NCBI RefSeq assembly: GCF_036327775.1
Contig: NZ_CP109598.1
Location: forward strand, 4,278,001 to 4,342,000
Source of the DNA: Streptomyces sp. NBC_01498
GTDB taxonomy: Bacteria > Actinomycetota > Actinomycetes > Streptomycetales > Streptomycetaceae
DNA: 64,000 nt
Reading direction: 5' to 3'
Each line of letters starts with the position of its first letter. Position 1 is the first letter of the stretch. A program made the position numbers and the translations under genes. The notes under the pieces are model-generated. The model had not been told where the DNA came from. It worked only from the letters and a program-made list of their open reading frames with translations, and searched no databases. Of the stretch, positions 41,883-50,577 are shown in pieces.

Positions 41883-42024
41883 CGAGCATCCGGTCGTGGA
41901 CCGGCGCGCGTGCGTCACCCCCTGGGTGCGAGCGGCGGGAGCGGACCCACCACGGGTCGCGCCGTCAGGCACCGCCGGCTGCGCGGTGCGTGTTCGCTTT
42001 CCGGGTCCGGGTGACACTGGTCCC

Positions 42025-42738
42025 GTGATTGTCGAACGCGCGTATGCCTCTCTCTCCTCGTACGACGGGGAAAGCTGGCCCTGGTCGGTGCCCTGTGTCC
42101 GACAGCTGCTCGACGAGGGGCTGCGGTTCACCGCACCGGTGACCTTTCTGGTCGGTGAGAACGGCTCGGGGAAGTCGACCCTGGTCGAGGCGCTGGCAGA
42201 GGGGTTCGGCCTGGACTCCTACGGGGGCTCCCACGACTGGCGCTACGCTTCCCCGCGCGGCAGGTCGACCCTCGGCGAGCGTATGAAATTCGACGCCGTC
42301 CCGGGGCGCGGGAGCCGTATGGTCTCCAACTGGTCGGCCCGCAAGGGCTTCTTCCTGCGTGCCGAGACCGCGCTGGACGCCCTGGGGAGAGAGGGGTTCT
42401 CACCGGACCATGTCAGCCACGGTGAGGGCTTTCTCGCGGCGTTCCGCGGGAAGTTCCTGCACCCCGGGCTCTATGTTCTCGACGAGCCGGAAGCAGCGCT
42501 CTCCTTCTCCTCGTGCCTCGAACTGATCGGGCACGTCGACCGGTTGGCAAAGGAGGGCGGCCAGGTCATCTGTGCCACGCACTCCCCGTTGCTGACCGCG
42601 CTGCCGGGTGCGGACATCATCGAGGTCGGTGAGCACGGTATGCGGAGGGTCGCCTGGCGGGAGCTCGGCGTCGTGGATCACTGGCGCCGCTACCTCGCCG
42701 ACCCGCACGCCTATCTGCGGCACATCGTCGAACCGTAG
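42025..42738 (+). CDS. AAA-family (ABC-like) ATPase, COG3910 type
   Basis: A 237-residue stand-alone P-loop ATPase. Walker A VGENGSGKST is near 46. Walker B LYVLDEPEAALS is near 150. ICATHSPLLTALPGA provides the switch His. The start MIVERAYASLSSYDGESWPWSVPC and the C-terminal Trp/His-rich segment (ELGVVDHWRRYLADPHAYLRH) are typical of this family of predicted ATPases. Function is unknown. GACACT lies exactly 6 nt before the GTG at 42025, suggesting a leaderless transcript. It has no obvious nuclease partner; the preceding gene is a small membrane protein. Confidence 0.82.
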   Translation: MIVERAYASLSSYDGESWPWSVPCVRQLLDEGLRFTAPVTFLVGENGSGKSTLVEALAEGFGLDSYGGSHDWRYASPRGRSTLGERMKFDAVPGRGSRMVSNWSARKGFFLRAETALDALGREGFSPDHVSHGEGFLAAFRGKFLHPGLYVLDEPEAALSFSSCLELIGHVDRLAKEGGQVICATHSPLLTALPGADIIEVGEHGMRRVAWRELGVVDHWRRYLADPHAYLRHIVEP

Positions 42739-42781
42739 GCGGGCCGCTCGGGAAGCGCTCCGGGCCGGCCCGCGTTCCCCG

Positions 42782-44341
42782 TCACACGCCCGGCGCCGGC
42801 ATCCCGCCCTGGAGGCGTTCGAGGTCCGACCGGCGGACCTGGATCACGAACAGGGCGATCACCACCGAGACCGCCGCGAACACCGCCGCCACGATGAACG
42901 CCTGGGACACGCCCGACGTCAGGACCTGGTCGGTGAAGTGTTTCGGCAGGGTGCCGGTCTTCTGGAACGTCGCCTTCTGGGCCGGGGTCGCGTGTGCCAG
43001 GAAGTCGCGGACCTGGGTCTTCGACTCGTCCCTGCTGGCCGTGCCGAAGACCGTCACCAGGATCGACAGCCCCAGCGAACCGCCCACCTGCTGCGTCGCG
43101 TTGAGGATGCCGGACGCCGCGCCCGTGTCGTCCGCCTCGACGCCCGAGACCGCCATCAGGGTCAGTGACACGAACTGGAAGCCCATGCCGAGGCCGAACA
43201 CCATGATCGGCCCGAGCAGACTGCCCACATAGGTGCTCTGCGCGTCCGTCAGGGTCAGCCACGCGAGGCCCGCGGCGGCCAGGACCGAGCCGACGACCAT
43301 GAACGGTTTCGGGCCCCAGCGGGGCAGGAACTGCGACGCGAGGCCCGAGCCGATCGCGATGACCACACTCACCGGGAGGAAGGCGAGACCGGCCCGGAGC
43401 GGGCTGAAGTTCAGGACCTCCTGCACGAACAGCGTCAGGAAGAAGAACATCCCGAACAGCGCGGCGGACAGGCTCAGCATCATCCCGTACACGCCCGCCC
43501 GGTTGCGGTCGCGGAACATCCACAGCGGGGTGATCGGCTGTCGCGAACGGCGCTCGATGACGACGAACAGCACCAGCAGCACCACGGCCGCCGCGAACGA
43601 CCCGAGCGTCAGTACGTTCGTCCAGCCCTCCTCGGAGGCCCGGATGAACCCGTACACCAGCGCGATCATGCCCACCGTCGCGGTGAGCGCGCCGACGATG
43701 TCGAAGTGGCCGGGGCGCGGCACGGACTCCTTGATGAAGCGGGGGGTGAGGAAGATGATCAGCAGGCCGATCGGCACGTTGACGAAGAAGATCCACCGCC
43801 AGTCGAGCCACTCCACCAGAATGCCGCCGAGCAGCAGCCCGATCGCGCTGCCGCCCGCCGAGACCGCGGCGAACACCCCGAACGCCCGGTTGCGGGCGGG
43901 CCCTTCGCGGAACGTCGTGGTGATCAGCGACAGCGCCGTCGGCGACGCGATCGCGCCGCCGACGCCCTGGACGGCGCGGGCGGCCAGCAGTTGCCAGGCG
44001 TCCTGCGCCAGACCGCCGAGCAGAGACGCGAAGGCGAACAGCGCCACACCGAACATGAAGACCCGGCGCCGTCCCAGGATGTCGCCGAGCCGCCCGCCGA
44101 GGAGCAGCAGACCGCCGAAGGTCAGGGTGTACGCGTTGACGACCCACGACAGGTTCTGGGTCGAGAAGCCGAGCGCGCGCTGGATGTGGGGGAGCGCGAT
44201 GTTCACGATGGTGATGTCGAGCACCACCATCAACTGGCACGACGCGATGACGGCCAGCGCGATGCCGTTGCCGCCGCCGTCCTTCTCGGGGGCGTCGGCG
44301 GCTTTCGCGCTGTTCGGCGGTGGGGACGCGGAATCAGTCAT
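42782..44341 (-). CDS. MFS multidrug efflux transporter (DHA2/EmrB-QacA family, 14 TM)
   Basis: A 519-residue major facilitator with 14 expected helices. LDITIVNIALPHIQ is motif D1 of DHA2 exporters. RRRVFMFGVALFAFASLL marks the loop 2-3 region. RAVQGVGGAIASPTALSL is near helix 4, with the antiporter motif C region GLLLGGILVEWLDWRWIFFVNVPIG following. It would export a drug or metabolite against proton influx. No regulator lies beside it. The C-terminus overlaps nothing; the adjacent AAA ATPase gene is convergent with 43 bp between. Confidence 0.92.
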   Translation of the reverse strand: MTDSASPPPNSAKAADAPEKDGGGNGIALAVIASCQLMVVLDITIVNIALPHIQRALGFSTQNLSWVVNAYTLTFGGLLLLGGRLGDILGRRRVFMFGVALFAFASLLGGLAQDAWQLLAARAVQGVGGAIASPTALSLITTTFREGPARNRAFGVFAAVSAGGSAIGLLLGGILVEWLDWRWIFFVNVPIGLLIIFLTPRFIKESVPRPGHFDIVGALTATVGMIALVYGFIRASEEGWTNVLTLGSFAAAVVLLVLFVVIERRSRQPITPLWMFRDRNRAGVYGMMLSLSAALFGMFFFLTLFVQEVLNFSPLRAGLAFLPVSVVIAIGSGLASQFLPRWGPKPFMVVGSVLAAAGLAWLTLTDAQSTYVGSLLGPIMVFGLGMGFQFVSLTLMAVSGVEADDTGAASGILNATQQVGGSLGLSILVTVFGTASRDESKTQVRDFLAHATPAQKATFQKTGTLPKHFTDQVLTSGVSQAFIVAAVFAAVSVVIALFVIQVRRSDLERLQGGMPAPGV

Positions 44342-44571
44342 GTGGGGGGTGGTGGAACGGGGTGGTGCGCGCCCTCGGACAGGGAGCGTCGTCGTTCACC
44401 GGATCCGACTCTAAGTGGGGCGAACCGGGCGCGCGACTTGGCGTCGGGGACGGGTGGACCGACGGACGCGCTGGTCAGCGGGGGGTTTCCGGGCCGGTCG
44501 CGGGGGTGGGGCGCGGGCCCGGCTTCCGGCTCGGGCCCGATTGCTCGTGCGGGCCCGGTTGCTCGCGCGGG

Positions 44572-46629
44572 TCAGGCTCCCGGCGTGGGCCCTGTTCCTG
44601 GTTCGGGCCCGGAGCCCGGGGCCGGGTCGGTGAGTGTGGCACGGGCGCGCGCGCTCTCGGCCGCGGCGTGTGCGGCGAGCGCGCGGTCCACGAGGGCCGG
44701 GGCGGAGCCCGTGTAGCCGGCCGGGTCGGTCAGGACGCGCATACGCGCGTCCCCGATCAGCTCCGCGACCGCCGGGTCCGTCTCCGTGAGCGCCTGGGCG
44801 AGCGGGATGCCCGCGCCGGAGGCGAGCCGGGCGGCGGCGCCGACCACGTGCCTCGCGCGCTCCGCGCCGACGGCGGGGGCCAGGGCCGCCGTGAGCCGTT
44901 CACTGGCGAGCAGCCCGTGGGTGAGGCCGAGGTTGGCCCGCATCCGGTCGGGGAAGACACGCAGGCCGTGGGCGAGTTCGGCGGCGTCCCGGGCGGCTCC
45001 GCCGGTCAGCCGCAGCAGCGCGCGCAGCGGCTGCCACTCGGCGTGCCAGGGGCCGGCGGGGCGCTCGTCCTCGGCGACGAGCGCTCCGAGGAGTACGGAG
45101 GCGAGCGCGGGCGCCTGCCGGGCGGCGGCGGCGATCAGGGTGGCCCGTACGGGGTCACGGCGGTGCGGCGGCCCGGACGCGCCGGGGCCGCGCGCCTCGG
45201 CGACCTCGCCGATCTCGGTCCGGGACAGGACGAGTACGTCGGCGGCCAGCTTCCCGAGCGTGCCCGCCGTGAGGGCGAGCGCCGAACCGAGGTCGGCGAC
45301 GGGGGTACGGAGGGTGTGCCACGGCAGGGTCGGTTCGGCGAGGCGCAGCTGGGCGGCGTACGCGGCGAGGAGACGTACCCCCGTGTCGGGATGGCCGCCG
45401 GGGTGGGCGCCGACGTCGGGTGCCTCCGGCGGCGCGGGCCGGGCGGCCTGATGTCGTACGTCGGGTCGGTCCTTCCCCGCTGTCCGGTCGTCGGCGTCCG
45501 CCGAGGCGCTGGGCTCCACGCCCGCCAGGTCGTAGAGCGGTTCGGCCGGGGCGGGGGAACCCGGTTCCCCGTCCGGCTCGGTGTCCGCTCCGGCCTCTGC
45601 CCTGGCTTCCGCCTCGGCTTCCGCCCTGTCTTCCGCTCCGCTCTCGGGGACGGCCGCCGGGGCGGCGGCCTCGGGGTGGGCCCCGGAGTCCGTCCCGGCG
45701 TGCGCCTCGGGGTCCGGGCCGGCATCCGGGTCGATCCTCGGGTCCTTCCCGGCGACGGGCGGGCGGTCGGGCAGCGGCTCGGGAGGCGTGTCCAGGGTGC
45801 TGTCCAGCGCGCCCGTCAGGTCGTACACCGGCTCGCCGGACGCGGCGCTCGACGTACGCCCCGGCGTCCCGGTCACCGTCTCGTCCGGCCGCGCGAAAGC
45901 CGCCAACGTGCCCGCAACACCGCCCAGTTGGACCGGCAGCCGGACGGCGGCCAGCCGGGTGCGGGCGTCCCGTACCGCCGACAGCCAGCCCGCCGCCTTC
46001 AGCCCGAACGTCGTCGGCGCCACGTGCTGCGTCAGCGCGCGCCCCGCCATAGGAGTGGTGCGGTGGGCGGTGGCCAGGGCGGCGAGCGCGTCCGCCGTAC
46101 GGTCCAGATCCGCCAGGATCAGGGGCACCGTACGGGCGGCGACCAGCATCATCGCCGTGTCCACGATGTCCTGGCCGCTCGCGCCCCGGTGCACGTACCG
46201 CCCGGCGTCCGTGCCCCCGCCCACACCCACGCCCGCGCTCTCGCCCGTGCGGGCCTCCGCGTCGTCCACCGCCGCCGTCAGATCCGCCACCAGCGGGGTC
46301 ACCGGGTCGCCCCCGGCGCGCGCCGCCCGCAGCGCCAGGTCCCGTACGTCGACCCCCTCGGCCCCTTCCAGCAGCGCGGCCGCCGTGATCGCGTCGGACG
46401 CCGCCAGGGGAGTGAGCCCCACCGCCGCCTGCGCGCGGGACAGCGCCGCCTCGGCGTCGAGCATCGCCCGCAGGAAGGCGTCGTCGCCGGTCGCCGCCTC
46501 GGCGCCGGAACCCGCCCGGCCGGGCGAAAGCAGCCCCACGTCGGCCGAGTGCGCGGGCGCGGGAGCGGTGCCGATTCCGGTTCCGGAGGTGGTGCGGGCG
46601 GCGGTTCCGGTGGGGTCAGCGGAAGACAA
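44572..46629 (-). CDS. PcaB-like lyase (3-carboxymuconate cycloisomerase family) with large disordered insertion
   Basis: A fumarase/aspartase-superfamily protein, predicted to be the 3-carboxy-cis,cis-muconate cycloisomerase of protocatechuate catabolism. Family marks: DDAFLRAMLDAEAALSRAQA, HRGASGQDIVDTAMMLVA, MAGRALTQHVAPTTFGLKAAGW and LPVQLGGVAGTLAAF. Then come LPWHTLRTPVADLGSAL and a TEIGEVAEA segment. Unusually, ~170 residues of acidic Ala/Pro/Glu/Asp-rich sequence (DNA 45382-45891) split the protein just after the GTLAAF motif, giving ~685 residues instead of about 450. Within it YDLTG and YDLAG motifs are repeated. The TTG at 46629 is the best start I see; the upstream extension is low complexity. 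No other pca genes are nearby. Confidence 0.75.
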   Translation of the reverse strand: MSSADPTGTAARTTSGTGIGTAPAPAHSADVGLLSPGRAGSGAEAATGDDAFLRAMLDAEAALSRAQAAVGLTPLAASDAITAAALLEGAEGVDVRDLALRAARAGGDPVTPLVADLTAAVDDAEARTGESAGVGVGGGTDAGRYVHRGASGQDIVDTAMMLVAARTVPLILADLDRTADALAALATAHRTTPMAGRALTQHVAPTTFGLKAAGWLSAVRDARTRLAAVRLPVQLGGVAGTLAAFARPDETVTGTPGRTSSAASGEPVYDLTGALDSTLDTPPEPLPDRPPVAGKDPRIDPDAGPDPEAHAGTDSGAHPEAAAPAAVPESGAEDRAEAEAEARAEAGADTEPDGEPGSPAPAEPLYDLAGVEPSASADADDRTAGKDRPDVRHQAARPAPPEAPDVGAHPGGHPDTGVRLLAAYAAQLRLAEPTLPWHTLRTPVADLGSALALTAGTLGKLAADVLVLSRTEIGEVAEARGPGASGPPHRRDPVRATLIAAAARQAPALASVLLGALVAEDERPAGPWHAEWQPLRALLRLTGGAARDAAELAHGLRVFPDRMRANLGLTHGLLASERLTAALAPAVGAERARHVVGAAARLASGAGIPLAQALTETDPAVAELIGDARMRVLTDPAGYTGSAPALVDRALAAHAAAESARARATLTDPAPGSGPEPGTGPTPGA

Positions 46630-46844
46630 GGAGAACCGTCCCCTCGGTCGAAGCGGCGGGAAGGGCCGAAACGTACGGCAGGGGTGCCCCGAGCCGTCGT
46701 CCCCAGGGTCTCCCGCAGAGCCATGACCTGCGAGGCGAGCGAGCCCGGACACCCGGGGACCTCTGGGGACTTTTAGGGCGTCTTCACAGGGCGCGGGTAA
46801 GAGACCAAGCAGTGAACGAGCGCTGCCCGGAAACGAATCGGAGC

Positions 46845-46912
46845 AGCATCGAACCGTCGGTGAAGCGCCATCGAACCATCAGCGAATCAGCCTCGAACCA
46901 TCGACGAAGCAG
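46845..46912 (+). repeat. Three tandem degenerate 22-23 bp repeats
   Basis: The core (C)ATCGAACC(G/A)TC.G.GAA.C(A)G occurs at 46845-46867, 46868-46890 and 46891-46912. The region is clearly less GC-rich than the surroundings and lies 30-100 nt before the ribosome-binding site of the following mini-ORF and flavoprotein. It may hold the promoter or repeated operator sites. Confidence 0.6.
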
Positions 46913-46943
46913 CAAACGAGCAACGAGCAGGAAGGGGTCCCTC

Positions 46944-46994
46944 ATGACCATCGACCCCGCCGTGCCGGTGCTCCGGGTCGGCGAAGAACGATGA
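46944..46994 (+). CDS. 16-codon leader ORF overlapping the flavoprotein start
   Basis: GGAAGGGG, 7-8 nt, ATG: the peptide is MTIDPAVPVLRVGEER, and its stop overlaps the next gene's start (ATGA). This is the only strong ribosome-binding site upstream of the flavoprotein, so the flavoprotein is probably translated by coupling. It may be a regulatory leader, or the remnant of a longer upstream gene. Confidence 0.5.
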   Translation: MTIDPAVPVLRVGEER

Positions 46995-48232
46995 CCGGGA
47001 CGCACGGCACCGACGGAACTCTCCGTCACATCGCCGTCGTCGGCGCCTCCCGGGCCGGGATACGAGCCGCGGAGGCCCTGCGCCTGCGGGGTTACGACGG
47101 GCGGCTCACGCTGGTCGACGCGGGCAGCGGCTTCCCGCCCGGGACCGGTGAGCCCGGCCCGGACGACCCCGCCCCCGGCCGCACCTCCACCCCCGGCCCC
47201 GATGTCGAGCCGCTGCCGAACAGCACGGCCGTCGGGCTGGACCTCACCGACGCCACCCGCCGCAGGGTGCGGCTGTCGGGGCGCCGGATCCTGGACGTCG
47301 ACGGGCTGGTCATCGCCACCGGCGCCGCCGCCCGCCGACCCCACGCGCTGCGCGGCGGCCACCCGGCCGTCTACGCGCTCCGTACCTTCGAGGAACGTCT
47401 GACCGCCGACGACGGCCCCGCCCTGGACGCCGCGCTCGGACGGAATCCGCGCGTGGCCGTCATCGGCGCCGGTTTCACCGGCTGCGAGATCGCGGCCGAC
47501 TGCCGGGCCCGTGGTCTGGACGTCACCCTCGTCGAGGCGCGGACCGCCCCGATGGAACGCCTGCTCGGCACCGCCATGGGCCGTGAGCTGGCCGCTCTGC
47601 ACCGCGACCACGGCACGGTCCTGGCCACCGGTTCCCCGGCCGTCTCGCTCCGCCCCGACGGGGTCCTGCTGGCCGACGGCACGCTCGTACCGGCCGATGT
47701 GGTGGTCCTCGCGGCGGGCCGGGTGCCGCGTACGGAGTGGCTGCTGGGCAGTGGCCTGGACGTCACCGACGGCGTTCTCCTGGACGCCACCTGCGCGGCC
47801 GAACGCACCTCGCGCGTCGTCGCGGCCGGGAGCGTGGCCCGCTGGTGCAACCCGATGTTCGGCGAGGTGATGCGGGCCGAGCACCGGAGCGACAAGGACC
47901 GGCAGGCGGTGGCCGCCGCCGACACGCTGCTGGCGGACGGCGAGGACGCGATGCCCTTCGAGTCGCTGCCGTACGTCCGCTCGGAGCAGTACGGCGCCGA
48001 GATCCAGTTCGCGGGGCTCGCGATCGGCGGCCCGCACATCGTCGCGGGGACGCTCGTGGAGCGCAGGTTCGTCGCCCTCTACACGGACGGGCAGCACATC
48101 ACGGGGGTGCTGTGTGTGAACGCGCCCTCCCAACTCGACCGCTACTGGCGGATGGTGGCGGCACGCGTCCCGAAGGACCAGGTGCTCGCGCCGCCCACCA
48201 CGCTCAAGTCAGTTCTCCCGCAGGTCGCTTGA
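46991..48232 (+). CDS. FAD/NAD(P)-dependent oxidoreductase (ferredoxin reductase-like)
   Basis: A 413-residue flavoprotein of the rubredoxin/putidaredoxin reductase group. FAD-binding VVGASRAGIRAAEALR is at the N-terminus, where the usual GxGxxG reads GASRAG. DGLVIATGAAARRP follows. NAD-binding VAVIGAGFTGCEIAADCRARG is near 160. VVLAAGRVPRTEWL and VVAAGSVARWCNP supply the second ATG and the GD-like motif. A Pro/Gly insertion (about 45-75) is present. It would pass electrons from NADH to a ferredoxin for a P450 or dioxygenase, but no ferredoxin or oxygenase gene is adjacent. Confidence 0.85.
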   Translation: MTGTHGTDGTLRHIAVVGASRAGIRAAEALRLRGYDGRLTLVDAGSGFPPGTGEPGPDDPAPGRTSTPGPDVEPLPNSTAVGLDLTDATRRRVRLSGRRILDVDGLVIATGAAARRPHALRGGHPAVYALRTFEERLTADDGPALDAALGRNPRVAVIGAGFTGCEIAADCRARGLDVTLVEARTAPMERLLGTAMGRELAALHRDHGTVLATGSPAVSLRPDGVLLADGTLVPADVVVLAAGRVPRTEWLLGSGLDVTDGVLLDATCAAERTSRVVAAGSVARWCNPMFGEVMRAEHRSDKDRQAVAAADTLLADGEDAMPFESLPYVRSEQYGAEIQFAGLAIGGPHIVAGTLVERRFVALYTDGQHITGVLCVNAPSQLDRYWRMVAARVPKDQVLAPPTTLKSVLPQVA

Positions 48233-48320
48233 CAACTGACGTGCCGTCAGCTCAGTGGTTCCCGACGACGTACCGGGCCGTATGACGACGACGTGCGGCG
48301 TCACGTGACGGGAACGGTGC

Positions 48321-49370
48321 TCACGCCGCCGCTCGGTCACCGACCGGGCGGCGGCGCAGTGCCGCGTCCGCCAGTACGGGCGGACGCCAGGCGCCGTCCG
48401 GGTGGTAGACGTCGGTCCCCGGGGCCACGATCTCGTCGATGCGGTCAAGTGCCGCGTCGTCCAAGGTGAGTTCGGCGCCCTTGAGCAGCCCGTCCAACTG
48501 CTCACTCGTGCGCGGCCCGATGATGACCGACGTCACTGCCGGGTGCGCGGCGGCGAAGGCCACGGCCAACTCGGGCAGCGTGCAGCCGAGGTCGTCCGCC
48601 AGCTCCACCAACTGCTCGACCACGTCGAGCTTCGCCACGTTCACCGGCAGCGCCGGGTCGAAGCGGGCCGGCATGAGCGCGGCCCGGCCGCTGCTCAGGT
48701 CGACCGAACTCCCCTTGCGGTACTTGCCGGTGAGGAAACCGGACGCCAGTGGACTCCAGGTCAGGACACCCATCCCGTAACGCTCGCAGACCGGCAGCAC
48801 CGACCTCTCGACACCGCGCGCCAGGATCGAGTACGGCGGCTGCTCGGTCCGGAACCGCTGGAGCGCCCGCCGTTCGGCGACCACGTGCGACTCCACTATC
48901 TCCTCGGCGGGGAACGTCGAACAGCCGAACGCGCGGATCTTGCCCTGCCGGACCAGATCGGTCAGCGCGGACAGCGTCTCCTCGATGTCCGTGGTGTGGT
49001 CGGGCCGGTGGATCTGGTAGAGGTCGATCCACTCCGTGTCCAGCCGCCTGAGGCTCTCCTCCACCTCCCTGACGATCCAGCGCCGCGAGTTGCCGCCCCG
49101 GTTGCGGCCCTCGCCCATCGGGAAGTGGACCTTGGTCGCGAGGACGACGTCGTCGCGGCGGCCCTTCAGGGCCTTGCCCACGATCGTCTCGGACTCACCG
49201 GCGGAGTACATGTCCGCCGTGTCGACGAAGTTGATCCCCCGGTCGAGCGCGGCGTGGATGACGCGCACGCAGTCGTCGTGGTCCTTGTTGCCGATGAACC
49301 CGAACATCATCGTGCCGAGACAGTGGGCGCTCACCTCGATACCGGTGCGGCCGAGTGTGCGGTAACGCAT
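48321..49370 (-). CDS. Aldo/keto reductase
   Basis: A 349-residue AKR (TIM-barrel NADPH-dependent carbonyl reductase). FVDTADMYSAGESE holds the catalytic Asp and Tyr (about 50-55), ATKVHFP the Lys (about 80), and LYQIHRPDHTTDIEETL the His (about 117). SPLASGFLTGKYRKG and VIIGPRTSEQL bind the cofactor phosphate. AAGGGAG lies 6 nt before the ATG. The family acts on many aldehydes; no specific substrate can be inferred. Confidence 0.93.
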   Translation of the reverse strand: MRYRTLGRTGIEVSAHCLGTMMFGFIGNKDHDDCVRVIHAALDRGINFVDTADMYSAGESETIVGKALKGRRDDVVLATKVHFPMGEGRNRGGNSRRWIVREVEESLRRLDTEWIDLYQIHRPDHTTDIEETLSALTDLVRQGKIRAFGCSTFPAEEIVESHVVAERRALQRFRTEQPPYSILARGVERSVLPVCERYGMGVLTWSPLASGFLTGKYRKGSSVDLSSGRAALMPARFDPALPVNVAKLDVVEQLVELADDLGCTLPELAVAFAAAHPAVTSVIIGPRTSEQLDGLLKGAELTLDDAALDRIDEIVAPGTDVYHPDGAWRPPVLADAALRRRPVGDRAAA

Positions 49371-49521
49371 GTCGTGCTCCCTTGCTGGTCAGGCGACTTC
49401 TGGGGCATATGCCGGGCACTCTAGGAGTTGGAGTGCGGTCCAAGGCAAGGGGCGGTGCCGGCCCGTGCGAGCCGGGCATGCGGGGCGGGCGGGCTCGTAC
49501 GGGCCGGATCGGGGACCCGGC

Positions 49522-49684
49522 GGCCGGAACCGGGGCTCCGCCCACCCGGCACCCCGGCCGGAACCGGGGCTCCGCCCACCCGGCACCCCGGCCGGAACCG
49601 GGGCTCCGCCCACCCGGCACCCCGGCCGGAACCGGGGCTCCGCCCACCCGGCACCCCGGCCGGAACCGGGGCTCCGCCCACCCC
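49522..49684. repeat. 34-bp tandem minisatellite (four full copies and one partial)
   Basis: The unit begins GGCCGGAACCGGGGCTCCGC and ends CCACCCGGCACCCC. Copies start at 49522, 49556, 49590, 49624 and 49658 (last truncated). They are base-for-base identical. Because 34 is not a multiple of three, all six frames stay open, so the long ORFs here are artefacts. It lies in the intergenic gap between the aldo/keto reductase and a small membrane protein; nothing else is seen in 49371-49760 apart from the promoter box noted with the next gene. Confidence 0.95.
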
Positions 49685-49760
49685 GGGTCGATACTTTGGT
49701 CACGCCCGTCGATCCCTTCGGCCGATGCCCGGCCCCGCCCCCGCTTCCTAGCCTCGGAGC

Positions 49761-49982
49761 ATGAAGTCAATCCTCGGTTTTCTGGGTTTCGTGCTGATCG
49801 CGGCGGGCGTGAGCGGGCTGCTCAGCGAGTGGGTGGACCGGCTGCCGACGCTCTTCGGCTTCTCCCGTTTCCTCATACCGGACGGGCACGAGGTGGCGGG
49901 CTACACGGTCATGACGGTGCTCGGCCTCGTGGTGGCCTGGGCGGCCGACGCCGTACGCGAGCACGCGTCGTCGGCCGGCTGA
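49761..49982 (+). CDS. Small two-helix membrane protein, unknown function
   Basis: A 73-residue protein with hydrophobic segments at about 4-22 and 45-63: MKSILGFLGFVLIAAGVSGL and GYTVMTVLGLVVAWAAD. FGFSRFLIPDG lies between. TAGCCT is exactly 6 nt before the ATG, so the mRNA is probably leaderless. No family is recognised. The composition and frame are convincing as coding. Confidence 0.75.
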   Translation: MKSILGFLGFVLIAAGVSGLLSEWVDRLPTLFGFSRFLIPDGHEVAGYTVMTVLGLVVAWAADAVREHASSAG

Positions 49983-49984
49983 CC

Positions 49985-50179
49985 ATGCGCGCCGGGGCTC
50001 CCGGCGGGCGCGCAAGCCGTGCTGAGCGCCCGCGCGCACGCCCTGCGCACAACGGGCGGGGCGGCGCGGGGGACGTACGGGCGCGGGCGCTGCGCGACGA
50101 GCCGAACCGGCTGGGGCCGGTGGTACGCGACGAGAACAAGCGCCGGCACTGGCGGCTGCCCGACGGCCGCTCCCGATGA
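49985..50179 (+). CDS. Small basic hypothetical protein (64 aa)
   Basis: It begins 2 nt after the membrane-protein stop. The first ~30 residues are Arg/Ala/Gly/Pro low complexity. The second half (ALRDEPNRLGPVVRDENKRR then HWRLPDGRSR) looks like real protein. No domain is recognised and no ribosome-binding site stands out, so it would depend on coupling to the preceding gene. It could equally be a shadow frame. Confidence 0.35.
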   Translation: MRAGAPGGRASRAERPRARPAHNGRGGAGDVRARALRDEPNRLGPVVRDENKRRHWRLPDGRSR

Positions 50180-50577
50180 CCGGGACCGGTCCGGCCACCC
50201 GTTCCGGGCGAACCCTCCCGATGACCGGGACCGGGCCCGCCACCCACCTCGCCACCCACCCTGCCGTCCTCTCCCGGTGACCCGGCCGGGCCCCGTACTC
50301 CCCGGTCCCCGGAGCACCGGCCCGGACTCTCCGGGTGACACCCGGCCGCGCCCCGCCGCCCCGCGACGCCTCGCGGTGGTTGGCTGGCGGAAGTGCCGGC
50401 CGTGACCGTTCACGGGGGGACGGTCACGGTCGGGCGCGCCCCGCGGACCCCGCGCACGGTCATGCGCCGACCCGCGCCGACCGGTGCGGACCCCTGCGGG
50501 GGAGAGCCGGGGACCTGCGGGGAACCCGCGAGGACCCGTCAAGGACCCGAGAGGGTCCGAGAGAGGCAGGCAGCGCC
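50180..50577. other. Gap before SDR gene: short direct and inverted repeats
   Basis: No gene is supported. CTCCCGATGACCGGGACCGG occurs twice within 60 bp (about 50171 and 50217). A perfect inverted repeat CGTGACCGT-N10-ACGGTCACG (50401-50428) lies 150 nt before the SDR start and may be an operator. Close to the start, AGGACCCG/AGGGTCCG motifs repeat four times. Confidence 0.5.

Noticed and set aside
49522..49684. CRISPR array
   Set aside because: Repeats are directly adjacent with no spacers, and no cas genes are present.
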